Shown one piece after another: positions 6,350 through 11,530 of a stretch of 11,530 nt of DNA. The translations under genes were made by a program, and so were the position numbers. The stretch is taken from assembly GCA_019136335.1 (NCBI GenBank), contig JAGVUK010000093.1, forward strand, positions 1-11,530. The letters run 5' to 3'. The notes under the pieces are model-generated. The model saw only the letters and a list, made by a program, of their open reading frames with translations. It ran no database searches and had not been told where the DNA came from. The DNA is from Methanomicrobiales archaeon (lineage in GTDB: Archaea; Halobacteriota; Methanomicrobia; Methanomicrobiales; Methanoculleaceae). The stretch's first letter is position 1, and every line of letters begins with the position of its first letter.

Positions 6350-6352
6350 AAC
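6341..6352 (+). promoter_or_regulatory. Strong TATA box of the ribosomal protein operon, overlapping the yhbY stop codon
   Basis: AATATATAAAAC includes the TAA stop of the preceding gene (6347-6349) and is the best TATA match in the window. Transcription is expected near 6371-6373, giving a leader of roughly 28-30 bases before the S19e ATG at 6401. A Shine-Dalgarno GTGAGGT lies at 6388-6394, six bases before the start. Confidence 0.7.
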
Positions 6353-6400
6353 ATCACTGGACGAATATGTAAAGACTGTTAGCTATAGTGAGGTTCATCT

Positions 6401-6850
6401 ATGACGACTGTATACGACATCCCTGCCGATATGTTGATCCGGCAGGCGGCAGAAGAACTTAAGAAGAATCCGCAGATCCAGCCCCCCGACTGGGCCGATT
6501 TTGCAAAGACGGGGGTACATAAAGAGATGCCGCCCGAGAACGACGACTGGTGGTACGTGCGTGCGGCGGCAGTCTTCCGGCGTATCTACACCGACGGTCC
6601 CGTCGGGACCCAGAGAATGCGATCCGTCTACGGCGGCAAGTATGATCGGGGTTCGGCTCCTGGCCGGTTCAAGCGGGGGAGCGGGTCCGTCGTCCGGACA
6701 ATCTTCCAGCAGCTCGAAGCGGCCGGATACGTCAGCCACACAAGCGCTGGGCGCACGGTCACCGCGGCCGGCAGATCGTTCCTCGATAACATTGCAAACG
6801 GCTTAAAACCCCAGGCCGCCGGGATTGCACCGGGAATCACGAAGTATTGA
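6401..6850 (+). CDS. rps19e: 30S ribosomal protein S19e
   Basis: This small-subunit ribosomal protein is found only in archaea and eukaryotes, where it is needed for maturation of the 30S/40S head region. The 149-residue product is typical in length and shows TVYDIPADMLIRQAAEELK (2-20), the conserved WWYVRAAAVFRRIYTDGPVG (50-69), GSGSVVRTIFQQLEAAGYV (winged-helix recognition region) and a basic region between them. The start is supported by GTGAGGT six bases upstream. It is the first gene of the long run reaching srp54 and has its own TATA box. The PDCD5-family gene follows after 17 bases, an arrangement common in euryarchaea. Confidence 0.96.
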   Translation: MTTVYDIPADMLIRQAAEELKKNPQIQPPDWADFAKTGVHKEMPPENDDWWYVRAAAVFRRIYTDGPVGTQRMRSVYGGKYDRGSAPGRFKRGSGSVVRTIFQQLEAAGYVSHTSAGRTVTAAGRSFLDNIANGLKPQAAGIAPGITKY

Positions 6851-6852
6851 TC

Positions 6853-6860
6853 AAGGAGGT
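6853..6860 (+). promoter_or_regulatory. Near-perfect Shine-Dalgarno deciding the PDCD5-family start
   Basis: AAGGAGGT matches the archaeal 16S rRNA 3' end closely and lies seven bases before ATG 6868. It rules out the out-of-frame ATG at 6861 as the start and suggests strong initiation inside the operon. Confidence 0.75.
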
Positions 6861-6867
6861 ATGACTG

Positions 6868-7206
6868 ATGGTAGACGACGAACTCGCAGAACTCCGCCGC
6901 CGGAGGATGGAACAGATGCAACGGCAGGCGATGGATCAGCAGGCGATGGAGGAAGAAGCAGAACGCCAGCGGCAGATTGACTCGCAGATCCGCATCGCGC
7001 TTATGGAGATCCTCGAGCCTGAAGCGAGGGAGAGGCTCAATACCATCAAGTTGACCCGGCCGGAGTTTGCGAAGGCGGTCGAACAGCAACTGGTGATGCT
7101 CGCCCAGAGCGGCAGGGTCCGGCAGCGGATCACCGACGACCAGTTGAAAGCCCTGCTGACGCAGTTGACCCCGTCAAAGAAAGAGTTCAGGATCACGCGA
7201 AAGTGA
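6868..7206 (+). CDS. PDCD5-family DNA-binding protein
   Basis: The 112-residue product belongs to the archaeal family related to human PDCD5, small helical proteins reported to bind DNA; the cellular role in archaea is unclear. The sequence has a charged, Gln/Met-rich N-terminal helix (ELAELRRRRMEQMQRQAMDQQ, about 5-25) and a helical core IDSQIRIALMEILEPEARERLNTIKLTRPEFAKAVEQQLVMLAQSG (37-82), ending in ITDDQLKALLTQL and a basic tail. Length and pattern are normal for the family. It lies between S19e and a PP-loop gene whose start overlaps this stop (TGATG), so it should be translated with ribosomal genes. The context hints at a link with translation rather than with chromatin alone; this is inference. 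Confidence 0.93.
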   Translation: MVDDELAELRRRRMEQMQRQAMDQQAMEEEAERQRQIDSQIRIALMEILEPEARERLNTIKLTRPEFAKAVEQQLVMLAQSGRVRQRITDDQLKALLTQLTPSKKEFRITRK

Positions 7207-7799
7207 TGATGGAAGCAGGTGTGCTCTTCTCGGGAGGGAAAGACAGCGCGCTCGCAGCAGTCATGCTCGCGCGCGACTACGGCGTGGAACTGAATACCTG
7301 CGTATTCGATCCCGGCCGTGAGGTCCCGGCGGTGCGGGCCGCAGCGGCCGCATTACACCTCCCCTTCAGGCGGAGGGTGCTCGGGAGAGACCTCCTTGAA
7401 GAGGCCGTCGACCTGCTTCTTGCGTGCGGTTACCCAAACGACGCGATCACCATGATCCACCGGGCGGCGATCGAGATCCTCTCCGGCGAGTATGCGGTCA
7501 TCGGCGACGGCACCCGCCGGGAAGACCGGGTCCCCCGGCTCGAGCGGTCCGCGGTGCAGCACCTGGAGATGACCACCGGCTGTTCCTACGTCCGGCCGCT
7601 CCTCGGCTACGGGAAACCGGAGGTGGAACGCCTCGCGGGGAGGCTGCTTGTGGTCCGGTACGGGGAGACGGGCAGTATCGGGAACGGCGACTATGAACAG
7701 GAGATCCGGGAGGCCGTCCGTGCCCGCGGCATCGATCCGGCGCCGTTCTTCCCGGCCGGCCACCTGCAGTCGCTCGTGGTCGGGATGCGGGAGACCTGA
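7206..7799 (+). CDS. PP-loop (N-type ATP pyrophosphatase) family protein, substrate unknown
   Basis: Proteins of this superfamily activate a carbonyl or similar group by adenylation, often to modify tRNA. The 197-residue product opens with the diagnostic PP-loop FSGGKDSALAA (8-18) and has a second conserved segment GDGTRREDRVPRL (100-112) and IHRAAIEIL (84-92), but lacks a clear extra RNA-binding domain such as THUMP. It resembles a small archaeal group (I recall it as COG2117-like) annotated only in general terms, so I give no substrate. Start choice: GTG 7203, ATG 7206 and ATG 7209 are all in frame. ATG 7206 overlaps the previous stop as TGATG, which suits translational coupling; no good Shine-Dalgarno is seen. 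Its place among ribosomal protein genes suggests tRNA or ribosome modification. Confidence 0.85.
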   Translation: MMEAGVLFSGGKDSALAAVMLARDYGVELNTCVFDPGREVPAVRAAAAALHLPFRRRVLGRDLLEEAVDLLLACGYPNDAITMIHRAAIEILSGEYAVIGDGTRREDRVPRLERSAVQHLEMTTGCSYVRPLLGYGKPEVERLAGRLLVVRYGETGSIGNGDYEQEIREAVRARGIDPAPFFPAGHLQSLVVGMRET

Positions 7800-7824
7800 A
7801 GAAGGATGCAGGAGAAAGAGTACT

Positions 7825-7977
7825 ATGAGCAAGTTGATGAAAGGCCGGAAGATCCGGCTGGCAAAGGCATGCGAGCAGAACCGCCGCGTGCCGGCATGGG
7901 TGATGATCAGGACCAACCGTGCGGTTGCGTCGCATCCGAAGCGGCGCAACTGGAGACGGAGCAGCTTAAAGGTGTAA
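7825..7977 (+). CDS. rpl39e: 50S ribosomal protein L39e
   Basis: L39e is a tiny basic protein lining the large-subunit exit tunnel in archaea and eukaryotes. The 50-residue product starts MSKLMKGRKIRLAKACEQNR and ends with HPKRRNWRRSSLKV; the paired arginine/lysine clusters, the central VPAWVMIRTN and the RRNWRR end are family hallmarks, and the length is exactly typical. ATG 7825 is preceded ten bases upstream by AGGAG. The longer frame running through this region from within the PP-loop gene is not coding. L31e follows after only four bases, as in many archaea. Confidence 0.96.
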   Translation: MSKLMKGRKIRLAKACEQNRRVPAWVMIRTNRAVASHPKRRNWRRSSLKV

Positions 7978-7981
7978 GGCT

Positions 7982-8245
7982 ATGGCAGAGGCGTTAAAAG
8001 AGCATATCTATATCATCCCTCTCCGCGATGTGAAGCGTTCACCCCGGTGGAAGCGGGGCAACACCGCCATCAAGGATATCAGGGCGTTTCTCGAACGGCA
8101 CATGAAGAGTGCGGACGTCAAACTGGACCGAAGCATCAACGAGAAGGTCTGGGAGAACGGCAGCGGAAAGCCCCCGCGAAAGATTCGCGTCCGCGCGATG
8201 AAGTTCGAGGACGGGCAGGTCCAGGCCGAGCTCGCCGAGGAGTGA
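7982..8245 (+). CDS. rpl31e: 50S ribosomal protein L31e
   Basis: L31e is a large-subunit protein near the tunnel exit, found in archaea and eukaryotes. The 87-residue product shows the conserved EHIYIIPLRDVKRSPRWKRG (7-26), NTAIKDIRAFLERHMK (27-42) and LDRSINEKVWENGSGKPPRKIRVR (48-71), and ends in an acidic tail. Its likely ribosome binding site AAGGTG (7969-7974) lies across the L39e stop, seven bases upstream. aIF6 begins one base after its stop, so the two are tightly coupled. Confidence 0.97.
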   Translation: MAEALKEHIYIIPLRDVKRSPRWKRGNTAIKDIRAFLERHMKSADVKLDRSINEKVWENGSGKPPRKIRVRAMKFEDGQVQAELAEE

Positions 8246-8246
8246 G

Positions 8247-8909
8247 ATGACCGGGACGATCGATCTCCTGGGCGACCCAAACATCGGTGTCTACGCCAGG
8301 GTCTTTGAGGATATCGCGATCGTGGACCCCCGGGTCTCCGGGGAGTTCATCGAGGCCCTCGGGCGGGAACTCTCTGTCGATGTCGTGACCACCACCATCC
8401 AGGGGAGCGGCATCATCGGCTCGCTCGTTGCGGGGAACAGCCAGGGCCTGGTCGTCAGCGGCCTTGCCGCCGCCGAGGAGGTCGCGGTCCTTGAGGAGCA
8501 CCGCGAGGTCCTCCTGCTTGAGGGGTCCATGAACGCGGCAGGCAACGTCATCCTCGCAAACGACTACGTCGCCGCCGTCCATCCCGACATGGAGGTCGGG
8601 GTCGCCGAAGAGATCGGGTCGTTTCTCGGTGTGCCGGTGATCCGGCTGACGCTTGGGGGCATCAAGACCGTCGGCATGGCCGGATGCGCGACAAACAAGG
8701 GCATTCTCGCTCATCCCCGGGCGAACGACACGGAGATCGCCACCCTCGAACGGGTGGTCGACCTCCCGATCGGCCTCGGGTCGGTCAACATGGGCAGCGG
8801 TCTCGTGGGAACCGGGCTCCTTGCGAACAGCAAGGGCTACATCGCGGGGTCCTTTACGACCGGGTTTGAGCTGGGACGAATAGAGGAAGTCTTTGGGTTT
8901 TTGGAGTGA
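8247..8909 (+). CDS. eif6: Translation initiation factor 6 (aIF6)
   Basis: aIF6 binds the large ribosomal subunit and prevents premature joining with the small subunit; it is conserved between archaea and eukaryotes. The 220-residue product has the repeated pentein pattern: an Asn/Gly-containing turn (DPNIGVYARV, 10-19), VVTTTIQGSGIIGSLVAGNSQGLVVS (46-71), ATNKGILAHPRA (148-159) and GSVNMGSGLVGTGLLANSKGYI (178-199), which are among the most conserved family segments. Length is typical. A GAGGAGTG Shine-Dalgarno inside the L31e end (8237-8244) is close to ATG 8247. Its position between L31e and L18ae matches the common euryarchaeal order and its role on the large subunit. Confidence 0.97.
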   Translation: MTGTIDLLGDPNIGVYARVFEDIAIVDPRVSGEFIEALGRELSVDVVTTTIQGSGIIGSLVAGNSQGLVVSGLAAAEEVAVLEEHREVLLLEGSMNAAGNVILANDYVAAVHPDMEVGVAEEIGSFLGVPVIRLTLGGIKTVGMAGCATNKGILAHPRANDTEIATLERVVDLPIGLGSVNMGSGLVGTGLLANSKGYIAGSFTTGFELGRIEEVFGFLE

Positions 8910-8916
8910 AGCAGTC

Positions 8917-9108
8917 ATGGAGAACCAGACGTTTGAAGTTGTGGGCGCGTGCAGGATCAACAACGCGTGGAAACCGTACCGTAAGGTCATCGAGGCCCCG
9001 AACGAGAACCAGGCCAGAGAGAGGGTTTTCGCGGATATCGGGAGCAAGCATCGCCTGAAGAGAAGATATATCACCATCGAGTCGGTTAACGTAGTAGCTG
9101 GTGAATGA
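8917..9108 (+). CDS. rpl18a: 50S ribosomal protein L18ae (LX)
   Basis: This archaeal protein (formerly LX, related to eukaryotic L18a) is a small component of the large subunit. The 63-residue product begins MENQTFEVVGACRI and contains KPYRKVIEAPNENQARERVFADIGSKHRLKRRYITIESV, matching the family, which is a single ferredoxin-like domain shorter than the eukaryotic protein. ATG 8917 is chosen over an ATG at 8893 because GGAGTGA (8903-8909) lies seven bases before it and the upstream codons overlap the aIF6 gene without resembling the family. Seven bases separate it from aIF6. Confidence 0.94.
   Translation: MENQTFEVVGACRINNAWKPYRKVIEAPNENQARERVFADIGSKHRLKRRYITIESVNVVAGE
9100..9104 (+). promoter_or_regulatory. 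Shine-Dalgarno GGTGA that favours GTG 9110 as prefoldin alpha start
   Basis: GGTGA at 9100-9104 lies at the end of the L18ae gene, five bases before GTG 9110. The alternative GTG at 9101 has no binding site upstream and would overlap L18ae by eight bases, adding only three residues. Confidence 0.45.
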
Positions 9109-9109
9109 C

Positions 9110-9556
9110 GTGAACCAGGCAGATCCCCGTGAGATACAGACGCTCCAGATGTACTTAAACGAGTACGGGCAGCAGATCGAGATCCTGACGCAGCAGCTCG
9201 GTATGATCGAGCAGCAGCGCATCGAGGCCGCCGCCGCCATCGAGACCCTCCGGGCCATCCAGGAGAGCACGGACGGCGTCGTCCTGCTCCCCATCGGGGG
9301 CGGCGCCTTTCTCCGGGTGAAGGTGCTCGATGCCGGCCATGCGATCGTGAACATCGGGGCCGACGTCTCCGTGGAGCGGGCCGGTGCGGACGCGATCGAG
9401 TATCTCGGGGATCGGATAACCGAACTTGAGGCGCTCGGAAAGAAGGTCGCCGGTTCGGTCGAGCAGTTGCAGGGGCAGGCAACGGAGATCTCCCGCCGCA
9501 TCGAGGCGGCCTACCGGGGGGCCCGGCAGGGAGAGGCTGGTCAGGGCGGAAGCTGA
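9110..9556 (+). CDS. pfdA: Prefoldin subunit alpha
   Basis: Prefoldin is a jellyfish-shaped hexamer of two alpha and four beta subunits that captures unfolded proteins and hands them to the thermosome. The 148-residue product has the alpha-subunit layout: an N-terminal coiled-coil helix (about 5-50, rich in Gln/Glu and heptad leucine/isoleucine), two beta-hairpins (DGVVLLPIGGGAFLRVKVLD and the following HAIVNIGADVSVER, about 56-90), then a C-terminal coiled-coil helix (about 95-135). The end is a glycine/alanine tail. I prefer GTG 9110 over GTG 9101 for the reason given at the binding site. L18ae stops one base earlier and ftsY starts two bases later, a position that puts a nascent-chain chaperone between ribosomal and targeting genes. 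Confidence 0.93.
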   Translation: MNQADPREIQTLQMYLNEYGQQIEILTQQLGMIEQQRIEAAAAIETLRAIQESTDGVVLLPIGGGAFLRVKVLDAGHAIVNIGADVSVERAGADAIEYLGDRITELEALGKKVAGSVEQLQGQATEISRRIEAAYRGARQGEAGQGGS

Positions 9557-9558
9557 TA

Positions 9559-10635
9559 ATGTTTGATTCATTAAAGAAGAAACTTCAGAATATACGGACA
9601 AAGTTCGCCTCGAACATTGAGGAGGCCGCCGCGGCACAACCAGCGCCGCCGGAGGCTGCAGAGCCCGCACCCTCCCTCCCCCCCGCCTCCGCCGCGAAAC
9701 CGGCGGCCGCCGGGGCGAAAGCGCCGGAAGAGAAGCGGGAGACCCCCACGTTCTTCAATAAGGTCAGGGTCCTTGTCCGGGAGCGGGAGGTTCTCGTCGA
9801 GGAGAAGGACATCGAGACGCCTCTTCTTGAACTCGAGATGGTCCTCCTCGAGAACGACGTCGCGCTCCCGGTCACGGACGAGATCATCGCCCGGATGCGC
9901 CAGGATCTCGTGGGCCGGCACAAAAAGATCGGCGCATCGGTCGACGACCTGGTCGTCGCGACCCTGCGGTCGGCGCTCTGCGGGGTGCTCGGCGACGGTC
10001 TCGACCTCTCGCGTTACATCAGGGAGCACGAGCGGCCGGTGAAGATCCTCTTCACCGGCGTGAACGGGACCGGGAAGACGACGACGGTCGCAAAGGTCGG
10101 CCATTACCTCCAGAAGAACGGGTTTACGGTCGTGATCGGCGCGGGCGACACCTTCCGCGCGGGTGCGATCGAGCAGATCCGGACCCACGCCGACCGTCTC
10201 GGCATCAAGGTGATCCAGCACCAGGCGGGCGCCGACCCTTCCGCCGTCCTCTTCGACGCGGTCCAGTACGCAAAAGCGCACAATATCGACGTCGTCCTCG
10301 CCGATACGGCCGGCCGGTTCCACAACCGGGCAAACCTCATGAACCAGCTCGATAAGATCCGGCGGGTCATGAAACCCGACCTCGTCGTCTACGTCGACGA
10401 AGCGGTGGCGGGAAACGACGCCGTCATCCGGGCCGGCGAGTTCAACCGGGCGGTCGGGACCGACGCGGTCGTCCTGACGAAGGCGGATATGGACCCAAAA
10501 GGGGGTGCGGCCATATCGGTCGCGCACACGGTGGGAAAACCGATCCTCTTCCTCGGGACCGGGCAGGGCTACGACGACATCATGCCGTTCTCGCCCCGCA
10601 TCGTGGTCGACGAACTCCTGGGGGGTGAGGCCTGA
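9559..10635 (+). CDS. ftsY: Signal recognition particle receptor FtsY
   Basis: FtsY is the membrane-associated GTPase that receives SRP-bound ribosomes and passes them to the Sec translocon. The 358-residue product has a basic N-terminal helix (FDSLKKKLQNIRTKF, 2-16) likely to contact membrane lipid, an Ala/Pro-rich low-complexity linker (about 22-60), the helical N domain (about 65-150) and the GTPase G domain. GTP motifs are all present: G1 GVNGTGKTTT (167-176), G2 region DTFRAGA (197-203), G3 DTAGR (249-253), G4 TKAD (307-310) and the closing GTGQ (333-336). There is no transmembrane segment. It starts two bases after pfdA, and its TGA shares one base with the srp54 ATG (TGATG), so receptor and particle GTPase are probably made in step. 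Confidence 0.97.
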   Translation: MFDSLKKKLQNIRTKFASNIEEAAAAQPAPPEAAEPAPSLPPASAAKPAAAGAKAPEEKRETPTFFNKVRVLVREREVLVEEKDIETPLLELEMVLLENDVALPVTDEIIARMRQDLVGRHKKIGASVDDLVVATLRSALCGVLGDGLDLSRYIREHERPVKILFTGVNGTGKTTTVAKVGHYLQKNGFTVVIGAGDTFRAGAIEQIRTHADRLGIKVIQHQAGADPSAVLFDAVQYAKAHNIDVVLADTAGRFHNRANLMNQLDKIRRVMKPDLVVYVDEAVAGNDAVIRAGEFNRAVGTDAVVLTKADMDPKGGAAISVAHTVGKPILFLGTGQGYDDIMPFSPRIVVDELLGGEA

Positions 10636-11530
10636 TGCTCGACAACCTCGGCGCGTCGTTGAAGGACGCGGTCAAGAAACTCGCCGGCAAGACGGTGATC
10701 GACCGGGCGGCGGTCGACGAACTGGTCCGCGACCTGCAGCGGGCGCTCCTCCAGGCCGACGTCAACGTCAAACTCGTGATGCAGCTCTCCCAGGCGATCA
10801 AACAGCGTGCCCTCGAGGAGGAGCCCCTAAAGGGGATGGGTGTCAGAGAGCACGTCCTCCGCATCGTCTACCAGGAGCTCGTCCGGCTGATGGGGACACC
10901 GGGAGCGGTGACGCTCGGGCCCCAGACCATCCTGATGGCGGGCCTGCAGGGGAGCGGGAAGACCACGACGACCGCGAAACTCGCCCGCTACTTCCAGCGC
11001 AAGGGGCTCCGGGTCGGGGTGATCTGCGCCGACACCTTCCGGCCGGGCGCCTACGACCAGTTAAAGACCCTCTGCGACCGGATCGGCGCCCCCTGCTTCG
11101 GGGACCCGGACGAGAAAGACGCCCTCCGGATCGTGAGAGAGGGCCTCCCCCGGTTCCGCAAGCAGTACGAGGTCATCATCATCGATACCCAGGGGCGCCA
11201 CGCCCTCGAGGAGAACCTGATCGAGGAGATCGTCAACATCAACGAGCTCTCGCACGCCGACCACCGGTGGCTCGTGATCGACGCGGCGCTCGGCCAGCAG
11301 GCGAGCGAACAGGCCCGCCGGTTCCACGAGGCGATCGGGATCGACGGCGTCCTCGTCACGAAGATGGACGGTACCGCGCGGGGCGGCGGCGCACTCTCGG
11401 CGGTCGCCGAGACGCAGAGCGGGATCGTCTTCATCGGGAGCGGCGAGACGATCGAGGACCTTGAGCGGTTCGACCCGGACGGGTTCATCTCCCGGCTGCT
11501 CGGGATGGGCGACTTGAAAGCCCTCGTCGA
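10635..11530 (+). CDS. srp54: Signal recognition particle 54 kDa protein, 3' part outside window
   Basis: SRP54 (Ffh) binds signal peptides as they leave the ribosome and, with 7S RNA and FtsY, targets them to the membrane. The frame is open from ATG 10635 to the window end, giving 298 residues; the methionine-rich M domain that binds signal peptide and RNA is not included. The N domain (about 1-88) is followed by the G domain with G1 GLQGSGKTTT (103-112), DTFRPGA (133-139), a G3 motif read as DTQGR (184-188), VIDAALGQQA (214-223), TKMDGTARGGG (242-252) and GSGE (268-271). The usual G3 is DTAGR, so the Gln is an unusual substitution. N-terminal MLDNLGASLKDAVKKLAGK matches the family start. 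ATG 10635 overlaps the ftsY stop by one base. Confidence 0.96.
   Translation, partial: MLDNLGASLKDAVKKLAGKTVIDRAAVDELVRDLQRALLQADVNVKLVMQLSQAIKQRALEEEPLKGMGVREHVLRIVYQELVRLMGTPGAVTLGPQTILMAGLQGSGKTTTTAKLARYFQRKGLRVGVICADTFRPGAYDQLKTLCDRIGAPCFGDPDEKDALRIVREGLPRFRKQYEVIIIDTQGRHALEENLIEEIVNINELSHADHRWLVIDAALGQQASEQARRFHEAIGIDGVLVTKMDGTARGGGALSAVAETQSGIVFIGSGETIEDLERFDPDGFISRLLGMGDLKALV

Noticed and set aside
8136..9482. 448-residue minus-strand open frame
   Set aside because: It lies opposite L31e, aIF6, L18ae and prefoldin genes that have clear family sequences, and its own translation is Arg/Pro/Ser-rich with no recognisable domain.
9571..10527. 318-residue minus-strand open frame
   Set aside because: It is the antisense shadow of ftsY; all FtsY GTPase motifs are on the plus strand and the antisense protein is Asp/Arg/Val-rich without motifs.
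10505..11464. 319-residue plus-strand frame across the ftsY-srp54 junction
   Set aside because: It is out of frame with both GTPases, whose motifs are intact, and reads as Arg/Gly/Pro-rich sequence.

Overview
The window looks like chromosomal DNA of a GC-rich methanogenic euryarchaeon, most likely of the Methanomicrobiales (Methanoculleus-like). The main reason is a set of archaeal/eukaryotic-type genes: ribosomal proteins S19e, L39e, L31e and L18ae/LX, initiation factor aIF6, a PDCD5-family protein, prefoldin alpha, RNase P component 4, and FtsY/SRP54. Archaeal TATA-like boxes and Shine-Dalgarno sequences of the GGAGGTGA type agree with this. The genus-level guess rests on overall resemblance and is inference.

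Left part (1-2870). The 3' part of a multi-PAS sensor histidine kinase enters from outside the window. Its second PAS domain is broken by a frame-shifting deletion near base 600, while the kinase core after it is intact in another frame. Convergent to it, and overlapping its tail by 26 bases, is a minus-strand pair encoding exonuclease VII (xseA then xseB, overlapping by 17 bases), a nuclease that is essentially bacterial and so a likely acquisition.

Middle part (2870-6350). A short AT-rich divergent promoter region separates xseA from a TIM-barrel sugar-phosphate isomerase/endonuclease IV-like protein. Next come a CNNM/CorC-type membrane protein with CBS domains and, 7 bases on, purN (GAR transformylase). 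After another TATA box come RNase P component 4 and a YhbY/CRM RNA-binding protein, overlapping as GTGA.

Right part (6341-11530). A strong TATA box over the yhbY stop codon begins a tight ten-gene run: S19e, PDCD5-like protein, a PP-loop ATPase of unknown substrate, L39e, L31e, aIF6, L18ae, prefoldin alpha, ftsY, and srp54, which is cut by the window end. Gaps are at most 25 bases and several genes overlap. The run joins ribosome construction, subunit-joining control, nascent-chain chaperoning and membrane targeting, so it looks like one translation-and-export operon.

No RNA genes, CRISPR arrays, insertion sequences, attachment sites or origins were seen, and no stretch over 300 bases lacks a gene. 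I found no clear new system. The points most worth a second look are the broken kinase, archaeal exonuclease VII, PurN in a methanogen, the uncharacterised PP-loop enzyme inside a ribosomal operon, and an altered GTPase motif in SRP54.
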